Shown here: piece by piece, positions 23,354-29,747 of the stretch
How the letters are laid out: each line of letters starts with the position of its first letter
How positions within the stretch are numbered: the stretch's first letter is position 1
Origin: a virus
Reading direction: 5' to 3' (one strand)
Virus record (IMG/VR): IMGVR_UViG_3300025711_000255
Location: 1-30,785 of that record
DNA length: 30,785 nt
The notes under the pieces: generated by a model
What the model was told of the DNA's origin: nothing
The model's input: the letters and a program-made list of their open reading frames with translations, nothing else
The model's database searches: none
Translations under genes and position numbers: made by a program

Positions 23354-23614
23354 ATGCGCGTGTTAAAAATTGAGTGCCCAGAGTGCGGTTCTAAAGCTGT
23401 TATCCGTAAAACCAACCGTAAACATCGTGATATCGCTGACATCTATTGTGCCTGCGCAGACGTTGAGTGTGGTCATACTTTTGTTATGAACCTTACTTTT
23501 TCCCACACTATCAGCCCTAGCGCCAAAACCGGCGACTTGCTAATTCAGCAGGTGATTAGCGGCATGTCAGACGCTCAAAAGCAGCTAACACTTAAGCTAC
23601 TCCAGGCCTCTTAA
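23354..23614 (+). CDS. ogr: Ogr/Delta-type zinc-finger late activator
   Basis: 86 residues from ATG 23354 (MRVLKIECPECGSKAVIRKT), with GGAG 8 bases upstream. An alternative ATG at 23303 overlaps the portal stop (TAATG), has AAGGA upstream and would add 17 residues. CPEC and CACADVECGH give the Cys-rich zinc site of the Ogr/Delta family, and AVIRKTNRKHRDIAD is the conserved stretch between. Ogr proteins bind upstream of late promoters and contact RNA polymerase alpha. Here the gene is cotranscribed with terminase and portal, giving positive feedback. Its stop overlaps that of the facing SOS-type gene. Confidence 0.88.
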   Translation: MRVLKIECPECGSKAVIRKTNRKHRDIADIYCACADVECGHTFVMNLTFSHTISPSAKTGDLLIQQVISGMSDAQKQLTLKLLQAS

Positions 23615-23808
23615 TTTGATCGCCCCTCGTCAGTAGGGGCTGTTATTCTTGCCTCGCTTTTCATATCACTAAGCAAATCTTCAGTCAGTTCGCCCAACCA
23701 TTCGTCTAATAATGCTCTGCGCTCTCCCTGAGCTTGTGAAAAAATCAGCAATTTAACAATAAAATCAATCCGTTCAACTTTTACTATCTGACCTAGCGAA
23801 GCAGACAT
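23611..23808 (-). CDS. LexA-controlled 65-residue protein, candidate antirepressor
   Basis: 65 residues (MSASLGQIVKVERIDFIVKL, then LIFSQAQGERRALLDEWLGE and LTEDLLSDMKSEARI). The start is fixed by GGAGG five bases before the ATG, and a perfect LexA box lies 24 bases further up. The protein is small, acidic-helical and not DinI or full-length Tum. I recognise no family. It is a separate SOS-driven unit beside ogr. Because the CI repressor here resembles that of 186, which is inactivated by the SOS-induced Tum protein and not by self-cleavage, an antirepressor role is the simplest hypothesis. Confidence 0.75.
   Translation of the reverse strand: MSASLGQIVKVERIDFIVKLLIFSQAQGERRALLDEWLGELTEDLLSDMKSEARITAPTDEGRSN
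23621..23650 (+). terminator. Terminator after the portal-ogr unit
   Basis: GCCCCT (23622-23627), a 7-base loop and AGGGGC (23635-23640) are followed by TGTTATTCTT. It lies just past the ogr stop, inside the 3' end of the facing small gene. Confidence 0.6.
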
Positions 23809-23831
23809 TTACACCTCCCTTACGCAAAACA

Positions 23832-23860
23832 CTGTATACGCATACAGTATAATATCTCTT
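23832..23860 (-). promoter_or_regulatory. LexA box and promoter of the 65-residue gene
   Basis: CTGTATACGCATACAG (23832-23847) is an exact CTGT-N8-ACAG and a full palindrome except for its centre. A minus-strand TATACT, a good -10, begins at 23853 and overlaps the box edge, so LexA should block initiation. Confidence 0.88.
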
Positions 23861-23919
23861 ATCAAATATGAACCTTTTTTTGGGATTCATCCGCTATAAA
23901 CATGTTTAAATACTGGGCA

Positions 23920-25962
23920 TTAGCCTGACGACCAACCCGGCCAGCATTCAAATTCGTTGAGATCAACAACGTCTATTAACCGCTCCGCTTGGTATTTCAC
24001 GGTGCCATGCCCTCTAAATGAGATGCCGCTCCCCTTAAGCAACAGTGAAATTTCCTCCTCACTCCCCTCAAACCCTCTCGCTTTTAGTTCCAGCTCTAAC
24101 CGTCGGCGCTCCGGCCCCGTACAGTTATTGACAGAACTCCAAGGGGCGGCGATGCCGCCAGAAAAACCAGCCTCCGCTGGCGCTTCGGCCAATTTAGCGA
24201 CCTTTTCCCACTTAACCAGACGCGTATAAAATTCAGAATTAGGCACGCGAGGAGAATAGATACCGCTGACGCGTTGTACGTCCTCAGCGTATTCATTACC
24301 CATTTCAGTGAGTTCATAGCAAAGACGGATCAGCAAATCTTCGCGAGCGACCAGCGGCCCACCCTGGAGCATGGTGTAAGACGCCCAGCAGCTTGCAACG
24401 GATGCCGCAGCCAGTGCCGCATCCATTTTTGTGTCGGGAAGCCTTGTTTCCCCGAGCCGACGCAGTTCACGCCAGACAGTGACCGGCGCACCTCCAATTT
24501 GCTGGAACTGACGAATGCGCCAGCGTGAAGCCCACGCAGAAACGGCTTTTGCCATTTCACGCATGTTTTCGCCGGTCTCATCGTCTTTCTCGCCTTCCAG
24601 CGCAAAGCCGTCGATATTTTTTGAGATGTATTTAGCGATATAGCCTGTAGCACTGCCTTTTTCGGGATCAATGGCTTCAACGTGGAAGCGCGCTTTACGC
24701 GATTCGTCTGTGTTCATCTCGTGCGCATCTTCTTCGCGAGCGTAACGCGCCATGATGTCGCACACCCGCTGTACGTTTTCAGGCAGCATAAACAGCAGCA
24801 TGTGCCAGTGTGGCGTCCCATCATGGTGCGGTTCTACAACACGGAAGCCAAAAACGTGAATGCCTTCACGGGACAGTGCAGCGCGGATTTTTGACCAAAC
24901 TTTGCAGAGGTAACGCTGGGTGTCTTTCGGGCTTGAGCCATTCCATTGCGTGACAAAGCCACCTTTGCTGTAAACCGCATGAAACCTGGATGGCGCAGTC
25001 ATTGTAAAAAACTGCCCGACGCAGCCTGTTTCCTCTGCCACATCCTCAAAGCCGCGCATTCGGGTCATCAGCTCCCGGCGGCGTATCGCGGGATTTGCAT
25101 TACTCCGGCTGACCATTTCATCCAGCGCGATACGATCACCGGTTTCTTTATTTATCAGGTCGTGACGCTTGAAAAATTCTCGGTTTCTTTTCTTCTGCTC
25201 AACCCATTCCGCCAGCGTACCGCGCGAGACGTAAGCGGAGGCTGCTTTCTGCACTTGCCCCACTGCGATGGCCATGTGTTCACGTTGCAGATCGCGCATT
25301 TGCTTCAGTCTGCCCCGCCACCATTCTGGTGCCATCATGCGAAGCAGGCCAGACTGCGCTTTACGCATTTCAAGCACGCATTTACCGGACTGATATTCAG
25401 TCCAGTAAGGCGGGATAGTGCCGGTTAATGCGGATAGCTCAGCGATAAAGCGATAGGCAATCAGCATGATTGCCGCTTCTTCGGTATCGTCTGGCAGGGA
25501 AATAGCGGAGGTAAAATCAGCCAGGCTTTGCGCCATAAACACGCCAACCTTATAGGCAAGATCGCGGATGCTCTGCCTGTCCAGCGTGGCCAGTTTTTCC
25601 AGCTGCTTAATGAACGGTAGTTCATGCGCAGCGGTGGCCGGAAGGCTGTAGCGATATTTGACAAGTTGCAGGCGTGGCAATACGTTCTGGCCAATAGTTT
25701 TACGCAGAAACGCATTGGCACGACGACGACCTTCATTACCTGCCAGCAATTTTTGGTAGCGGTCACCAAAATAGCCAGCCAGATAGTCTGGCATGTCATG
25801 CAGGTACTGGCTACGCCAGTTATGGTCTTCGGGGTTTGCATTCCAGAGACGACGCTCTGAAAGGGACATGTCAGCCGGTGCAGACATGCCAAAAAAATCA
25901 CGCCGCTGTTGATTGACGGCGTGATATTCACCTTGCAGCAGATCAGCACAGTGCTCAGACAT
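23920..25962 (-). CDS. A: Replication initiator A (HUH endonuclease, rolling circle)
   Basis: 680 residues of the phage GPA family. Visible motifs are motif I GQFFTMTAPSRFH (about 316-328), the metal-binding HUH-like PHHDGTPHWHMLLF with H385 and H387, and the tyrosine motif GYIAKYISKN with Y441 and Y445, matching the two active tyrosines (450 and 454) of P2 A. It nicks one strand at the origin, stays covalently bound and drives rolling-circle replication. The P2 origin lies within its A gene; I could not locate the nick site here. The ATG overlaps the previous gene by 8 bases. Confidence 0.95.
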   Translation of the reverse strand: MSEHCADLLQGEYHAVNQQRRDFFGMSAPADMSLSERRLWNANPEDHNWRSQYLHDMPDYLAGYFGDRYQKLLAGNEGRRRANAFLRKTIGQNVLPRLQLVKYRYSLPATAAHELPFIKQLEKLATLDRQSIRDLAYKVGVFMAQSLADFTSAISLPDDTEEAAIMLIAYRFIAELSALTGTIPPYWTEYQSGKCVLEMRKAQSGLLRMMAPEWWRGRLKQMRDLQREHMAIAVGQVQKAASAYVSRGTLAEWVEQKKRNREFFKRHDLINKETGDRIALDEMVSRSNANPAIRRRELMTRMRGFEDVAEETGCVGQFFTMTAPSRFHAVYSKGGFVTQWNGSSPKDTQRYLCKVWSKIRAALSREGIHVFGFRVVEPHHDGTPHWHMLLFMLPENVQRVCDIMARYAREEDAHEMNTDESRKARFHVEAIDPEKGSATGYIAKYISKNIDGFALEGEKDDETGENMREMAKAVSAWASRWRIRQFQQIGGAPVTVWRELRRLGETRLPDTKMDAALAAASVASCWASYTMLQGGPLVAREDLLIRLCYELTEMGNEYAEDVQRVSGIYSPRVPNSEFYTRLVKWEKVAKLAEAPAEAGFSGGIAAPWSSVNNCTGPERRRLELELKARGFEGSEEEISLLLKGSGISFRGHGTVKYQAERLIDVVDLNEFECWPGWSSG

Positions 25963-26272
25963 TCTTAGCCTGTAACCGATTCAGTTCATCAAGGGCGATT
26001 TGTGCCAGTTCAGCAATGCGGCGGGTTTCACTGACATAGCTGACAATGGTATTCATCTGGCCGCGCAGCACCTGACGCCCAACGTTGTCAGAGACCAGAT
26101 CGCGCACCAGTAACACCTGGCTGGCGTAAATTGCCATCGTCAGCGGCTGTTGCTCACGACGGCCATCAATCATTACCCAGCCCAGCTTTTCCAGTACAAG
26201 CTGATACTCTTTGCCCGGTTTTACTGGCGTAAATGCACGCACGGAGTAAACCCCGTCAATCTGCACTCTCAT
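25955..26272 (-). CDS. Early-region protein, DUF5405-like
   Basis: 105 residues: MRVQIDGVYSVRAF, a beta part with EYQLVLEKLGWVMIDGRR, and helices PLTMAIYASQVLLVRDLVSD and RRIAELAQIALDELNRL. From memory this layout resembles DUF5405, a family found just before gene A in P2-type phages; the function is unknown. ATGA overlap with the upstream gene and an 8-base overlap with A indicate coupled expression with replication. Confidence 0.72.
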   Translation of the reverse strand: MRVQIDGVYSVRAFTPVKPGKEYQLVLEKLGWVMIDGRREQQPLTMAIYASQVLLVRDLVSDNVGRQVLRGQMNTIVSYVSETRRIAELAQIALDELNRLQAKNV

Positions 26273-26565
26273 AATGCGTAACCGAAATAGAGGTAGTTGC
26301 GCGCATCGCTGGGATTTACCGCCTTAATTGACAGAACAACCCAATTACCGCCATCAGGTATCACATCAGACACCGGCAGAATATGAGTGATCACCGCTGC
26401 CCACTCGCGCCCGGTGTAACTGCCTTGTGCATATTCAACCAGCGAAAGCACATCACCGACTTTATAGGCGCGATCGTTGTTACGCAGCTCAGCTTTTTTA
26501 GTGCCATCTAACACGGCATTGAAATACGGCGGGGCAATTTTGATGTGATGTTCTTTTACTGCCAC
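26269..26565 (-). CDS. ASCH/PUA-like small protein (DUF3850-type)
   Basis: 98 residues. KEHHIKIAPPYFNAVLDGTK, then KAELRNNDRAYKVGDVLSLV and VIPDGGNWVVLSIK match the DUF3850 group of the ASCH (PUA-like) superfamily, which suggests nucleic-acid binding. The start is a GTG (26565) overlapping the upstream gene's stop region; no in-frame ATG is near. Its role in phage replication or host takeover is unknown. Confidence 0.82.
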   Translation of the reverse strand: MAVKEHHIKIAPPYFNAVLDGTKKAELRNNDRAYKVGDVLSLVEYAQGSYTGREWAAVITHILPVSDVIPDGGNWVVLSIKAVNPSDARNYLYFGYAL

Positions 26566-26798
26566 AGCGCACCGCCTTTGCTGTCGATGGCTTCAGCTTC
26601 CTGGCGGATTAGTTCAACAATCTCAGCAGCGGATAGCCCTTTATTTGCCGCATGAGTCGCCAGACGATCAAGACGGCCAGACAGTTTCGTGGCCACATCC
26701 TTACCACCTTCAATCCGCGCCTCGGTGCAAAGCTCCTGCATCAGCTCTACACTGCCGGCCGATTTATTTGGTAAGTCCTCACGGGTCATTTTCATCAT
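26556..26798 (-). CDS. Small early protein, DUF2732-like
   Basis: 80 residues from ATG 26798, with GGAGA directly upstream (an in-frame ATG at 26795 is equally possible). The helical segment CTEARIEGGKDVATKLSGRL, then LATHAANKGLSAAEIVELIR resembles the DUF2732 family of P2-type early regions, from memory. The function is unknown. It overlaps the next gene by 10 bases. Confidence 0.75.
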   Translation of the reverse strand: MMKMTREDLPNKSAGSVELMQELCTEARIEGGKDVATKLSGRLDRLATHAANKGLSAAEIVELIRQEAEAIDSKGGALWQ

Positions 26799-26869
26799 GT
26801 TTCTCCATTTCAAGACGCACGAATCCCCGGCCACCTGAGTGGAAGCCGCAAAATCGTGCGTTTTGAGGT

Positions 26870-27301
26870 TTAGTGGTGAAGGAAAGAAGCGTTCAGTAAT
26901 ACAGAGCGGAAACCGCTTTTCTGTGACTGTGATTTGTTAGGCGCTGGTAACTGATGAAGCTCAAACGTGTTGCTCCACCATGAACGAATCAATGCAACCA
27001 CTGGCGAGGCGCTGACAAAACCCGCAGCAAAATACAATGAGCGAATCGCGCTTAATGCTTCTATTTGCGCCACCTTATTTTCGGCTTCGCGATAAGCACG
27101 ACACCAGAATGCAGTGCATGCTGACAGCCATTGAATTGAATCCTGAAGCTGGATCGTGTCGTTGAAAATGAAAGTACGAAGCGCAACCGATTTACCATCG
27201 TCATCACACTTTTCAATAAAGAAATTAGCGTATTCAGCACTTATGCCCCAGTCGCGAAAATCTGCCAGCAGTCCTTTCTTTTCTACAGCAATGGTATTCA
27301 T
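26870..27301 (-). CDS. Hypothetical early-region protein
   Basis: 143 residues with a clear AAGGAG site 6 bases before ATG 27301. The product has ADFRDWGISAEYANFFIEKC, helices QDSIQWLSACTAFWCRAYRE and ENKVAQIEALSAIRSLYFAA, and an aromatic-rich SPVVALIRSWWSNTF. There is no membrane signal that I trust and no known motif. It starts 9 bases after the preceding gene, in operon with it. Confidence 0.7.
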   Translation of the reverse strand: MNTIAVEKKGLLADFRDWGISAEYANFFIEKCDDDGKSVALRTFIFNDTIQLQDSIQWLSACTAFWCRAYREAENKVAQIEALSAIRSLYFAAGFVSASPVVALIRSWWSNTFELHQLPAPNKSQSQKSGFRSVLLNASFLHH

Positions 27302-27310
27302 GCAAGCTCC

Positions 27311-27703
27311 TTAATTGGCACGATTGGCCACTTGATCGCGCAGCTGCTGCCGCGCCTGAATTAGTTCATGTGCAGGCGTACCCGGCACCGTTGGAACTGA
27401 ACGCGCACAGTGAAGGGCGGACGCCGAAGGTTGTTTTTCTTGCTGAAATGCCATCGAACCCAGCCCTTTAAACATTTCGACCATGCATTTAAGACGTTGC
27501 AGACCGCGCTTAATCTGATGCAACTCGCGATCTGAAAATTGCCCCCACGAATAACGACAGTGACGAGACTTAAGGCCAGCTGCATGCAATATGACGCCGC
27601 GCTGATGTTCGCTTAGCCGCTCCCAGATTTTGTGCGCCTGCGTGGTATGGCCAGAAACCATCTGACGGAGAATGGCCACCCAGCGCTCATCGCTTGCTTT
27701 CAA
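27311..27703 (-). CDS. Hypothetical early-region protein with TTG start
   Basis: 130 residues beginning at TTG 27703, supported by GGGGAGAG upstream. The N-terminal half (DERWVAILRQMVSGHTTQAH, then KIWERLSEHQRGVILHAAGL) is helical and resembles small proteins of P2-type replication regions, though I cannot name the family with confidence. The C-terminal half is Pro/Gln-rich. It overlaps the Fil-like gene by 17 bases, which suggests translational coupling. Confidence 0.7.
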   Translation of the reverse strand: MKASDERWVAILRQMVSGHTTQAHKIWERLSEHQRGVILHAAGLKSRHCRYSWGQFSDRELHQIKRGLQRLKCMVEMFKGLGSMAFQQEKQPSASALHCARSVPTVPGTPAHELIQARQQLRDQVANRAN

Positions 27704-27839
27704 TTTTCTCTCCCCGATTTCTGGTAGTTAAACCCGGATTCCATCTGCGACCATTTGGCAGTTGAATCCAGCCATGTCCAAAACTTGGTAACTGAGGGGG
27801 CTTAGCCTGATTTTTTAGATATCGCACAAAACAAATCAT
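27687..27839 (-). CDS. fil-like: Fil-like cell-filamentation peptide
   Basis: A 50-residue ORF with GAGG 5 bases before the ATG. It begins MICFVRYLKNQAKPPQLPSF and carries GHGWIQLPNGRRWNPG. The GHGW-x3-P-x-GRRW-x-P pattern resembles the phage filamentation (Fil) family known from coliphage 186, where expression blocks cell division after induction. The position early in the leftward operon, after CII, fits. Confidence 0.7.
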   Translation of the reverse strand: MICFVRYLKNQAKPPQLPSFGHGWIQLPNGRRWNPGLTTRNRGEKIESKR

Positions 27840-27925
27840 GAACACCTCGCATTAGTACCGGCTTATATACATGTCCGGCGCATGGTAATCTGGAGTCTCT
27901 ACACAGCCAGAAATAAGGAAATTCA

Positions 27926-28168
27926 ATGAGTAATAAACAAGTCCCGATTATCATCCCCGCAGAACTTGAATACGTTTTACATAATCATTTGGCCTGCCTT
28001 CGCTTCCATTACCACCTGAAAGATCAGGCTCCGCTGCCTACGGCTGGGGAATTATTTACCGGTCTGACTGTTGAACAGGCAAAGGACACAATTGAGTTCC
28101 TTCAGATGTATATCGAGCGCGAAACGCTTGCTCAGGGACTACCGCAGCAGGATCAATTCCCTCACTAA
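27926..28168 (+). CDS. Rightward 80-residue ORF inside the leftward early operon
   Basis: 80 residues (MSNKQVPIIIPAELEYVLHN, then FTGLTVEQAKDTIEFLQMYI). AAGGAA precedes the ATG at good spacing, and codon choice is normal for the phage. No family recognised. It is transcribed against the early operon, diverges from the Fil-like gene, and its 3' end overlaps the facing ORF 28056-28244 by 113 bases. In the prophage, when the early promoter is off, it could be expressed as a lysogeny gene. No strong promoter is visible in 27840-27925. Confidence 0.6.
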   Translation: MSNKQVPIIIPAELEYVLHNHLACLRFHYHLKDQAPLPTAGELFTGLTVEQAKDTIEFLQMYIERETLAQGLPQQDQFPH

Positions 28169-28244
28169 GCAACTCACCATTTTTTGAATATCCACGGCGA
28201 AACGCATGGAAATCTGTTTCGCCGCTTTCATTTACTTCTCTCAT
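28056..28244 (-). CDS. Small protein translationally coupled to CII
   Basis: 62 residues starting 7 bases after the CII stop. GAGGTGA, which includes the CII stop TGA, serves as its ribosome-binding site, a strong sign of coupling. The product (MREVNESGETDFHAFRRGYS, then GIDPAAVVPEQAFRARYTS) is not a family I recognise. The larger open frame extends upstream into CII, but this ATG is far better placed. It conflicts with the opposite-strand ORF 27926-28168 over 113 bases; both may be real. Confidence 0.65.
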   Translation of the reverse strand: MREVNESGETDFHAFRRGYSKNGELLSEGIDPAAVVPEQAFRARYTSEGTQLCPLPVQQSDR

Positions 28245-28251
28245 ATTCACC

Positions 28252-28758
28252 TCACGCAACGATGCCGGGCATTGAGGCGCTGACCACATCAACAGCAGCG
28301 GCAAGTACCGGCATGGTTTGGAAACGACTCTCAACGGAATAGACGAGTAAAGACAGACTGCGAATTGCATCGCTTGCCTTGTCCAGAATCTGATTGCGGC
28401 GCGCAACGGTCATCTTCTCCGTTGAAACCGCTTCACCGGCGATGGCACCAACACTGGCCACTGCGGTTAATGCACAAAACTGCATGTTTTCGGGTTTAAC
28501 ATTGTTCACTGGCACAGAAGGCTGGCAATTAATCTGGCGCAGCATGCCGTCCAAAATGGTTGCATCTTCGGTGTGGTCAGTGATTGCAAGCAGCTCAATC
28601 AGCGTTAACTGGTGTGACTGCTCAGGGTTCAGCTTGTTGCGGAGAGTTGCAGGCTGCATCCCTACTGCTTTGGCCACATCAGTGATGTTGTGCGCCAGCG
28701 TAAAGGCCCGGCAAGCATCATCAAGATAATTGCGTACAGAAACTTTGTAATCGTACAT
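28252..28758 (-). CDS. cII: CII-type regulatory protein (CP76 family)
   Basis: 168 residues from ATG 28758; a GTG at 28767 would add three. YDYKVSVRNYLDDACRAFTL, the HTH-like DVAKAVGMQPATLRNKLNPE and SHQLTLIELLAITDHT match the CP76 (186 CII) family. In 186, CII is a transcription activator that helps establish lysogeny by turning on CI synthesis. It follows the Cox-like gene in the early operon, the same order as apl-cII in 186. Confidence 0.88.
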   Translation of the reverse strand: MYDYKVSVRNYLDDACRAFTLAHNITDVAKAVGMQPATLRNKLNPEQSHQLTLIELLAITDHTEDATILDGMLRQINCQPSVPVNNVKPENMQFCALTAVASVGAIAGEAVSTEKMTVARRNQILDKASDAIRSLSLLVYSVESRFQTMPVLAAAVDVVSASMPGIVA

Positions 28759-28788
28759 GTTTCGCACTCTACGAATTGATAGCCTTAA

Positions 28789-29010
28789 TTACGCATTAAG
28801 CGAAACATGGCATTCGCTCAATGCCATTACGGTTAAAGCGGCCATATTCACCTCAACAAGCCCCTTTTTTTGGGCACCTTTGGGCTTGATTGGTAACTTC
28901 CCGTATGAAATCAGGTTCTCAGCAGTGCTTTTAGACATGCCTGTGCGGCGGCAGTACTCTTCTAGCGGGATGTAGGGATCGGGTATCACGATTGTAATGT
29001 TGGGTCGCAT
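28789..29010 (-). CDS. cox: Cox/Apl-type excisionase and early regulator
   Basis: 73 residues from ATG 29010, with AAGGAG 8 bases upstream; the frame continues upstream but without a site. DPYIPLEEYCRRTGMSKSTA followed by ENLISYGKLPIKPKG is a winged-helix excisionase reading head typical of Cox/Apl. Such proteins bend DNA at attP to drive excision and repress the lysogenic promoter. It is the first gene of the leftward early operon, as in P2 and 186. Confidence 0.88.
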   Translation of the reverse strand: MRPNITIVIPDPYIPLEEYCRRTGMSKSTAENLISYGKLPIKPKGAQKKGLVEVNMAALTVMALSECHVSLNA

Positions 29011-29038
29011 AATGCAAACTCCTTCGTTTATCGAAAGT

Positions 29039-29066
29039 GCCAATATCCATCAATATTGGCCAATAT
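29039..29066. promoter_or_regulatory. Operator cluster of GCCAATAT half-sites
   Basis: GCCAATAT (29039-29046), its complement ATATTGGC (29053-29060) and another GCCAATAT (29059-29066) give a perfect 8-bp inverted repeat with a 6-base spacer, followed by the perfect palindrome ATATTGGCCAATAT. They lie between the early promoter and cox. Probable binding sites for CI or the Cox protein. Confidence 0.7.
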
Positions 29067-29088
29067 CTTTTTTGAAAACCACAAGCGC

Positions 29089-29117
29089 ACTCTATGTTTC
29101 AAAAAGCTACATGTCAA
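29089..29117 (-). promoter_or_regulatory. Leftward early lytic promoter
   Basis: A consensus -35 TTGACA (29117-29112), a 17-base spacer and TAGAGT (29094-29089) lie on the minus strand. Transcription would start near 29082 and pass the operator cluster into cox. No clear rightward promoter for the repressor gene was found in this gap. Confidence 0.75.
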
Positions 29118-29164
29118 CATCAATTTGCTTTTTGCAACTTGCAGTGGCGCAAATAGGGCTTTGA

Positions 29165-29746
29165 ATGAGCAAATTTCAAGTAGACATGGACACTGATAGC
29201 GCTCCAATTCTCGACAGAGTTTTAGAGGCATACGGGTTCAGCCAAAAAATCATGCTTGCAGAGCACTTAGGTATGGCGTCTAGCAGCCTCGCTGGTCGCT
29301 ATAGACGTGGGGGTTTTCCTGCTGACATTGTCGTTAGATGCGTTGCCGATACGGGGATTAATCTTGAATGGTTAGCGACAGGTAAGGGACGTAAATACGA
29401 CGATCAACAACTGGATGCATCAACCATAGCTCGCAAAAAGTTGATTGACGGCCAGCTCTTCGATGCTGGCTATATTATGATTGACAAAACAATGATATTG
29501 GCACCAAAAACAGAACCACTTCGCCCCGTTCTAATTGTTGACGAACAATCTCAGTATTTGATTGAAATGGGATTCACAGAGGTTTACGACGGCGAATGGC
29601 TTGTTGAGATCGAAGGTAAAATCAGCATTAGAACATTAACGCGCATACCCATTAAGAAAGTTCGCGTTAGCGGTGTAGGAATGGCTTTCGATTGTGGTCT
29701 TGATGATATATCTGTATTAGGCCGCGTAACCCTGACGATTAGATAA
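29165..29746 (+). CDS. cI: CI-type lysogeny repressor (186 family)
   Basis: 193 residues, almost the length of 186 CI. The N-terminal HTH (VLEAYGFSQKIMLAEHLGMA, SSSLAGRYRRGGFP) and CVADTGINLEWLATGKG match the phage CI repressor family. The C-terminal domain (KVRVSGVGMAFDCGLDDISV) is the oligomerisation type and shows no Ser-Lys protease motif of LexA/lambda CI. It should keep the early promoter off. Because it is not self-cleaving, SOS induction needs an antirepressor. The stop is 1 base from the integrase ATG, so both are cotranscribed. Confidence 0.9.
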   Translation: MSKFQVDMDTDSAPILDRVLEAYGFSQKIMLAEHLGMASSSLAGRYRRGGFPADIVVRCVADTGINLEWLATGKGRKYDDQQLDASTIARKKLIDGQLFDAGYIMIDKTMILAPKTEPLRPVLIVDEQSQYLIEMGFTEVYDGEWLVEIEGKISIRTLTRIPIKKVRVSGVGMAFDCGLDDISVLGRVTLTIR

Positions 29747-29747
29747 T

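Noticed and set aside
23614-23920. Possible cos site between the portal-ogr unit and gene A
   Set aside because: P2 order predicts cos near here, but I found no GC-rich cos-like sequence. The perfect palindrome TAAACATGTTTA (23897-23908) is not enough.
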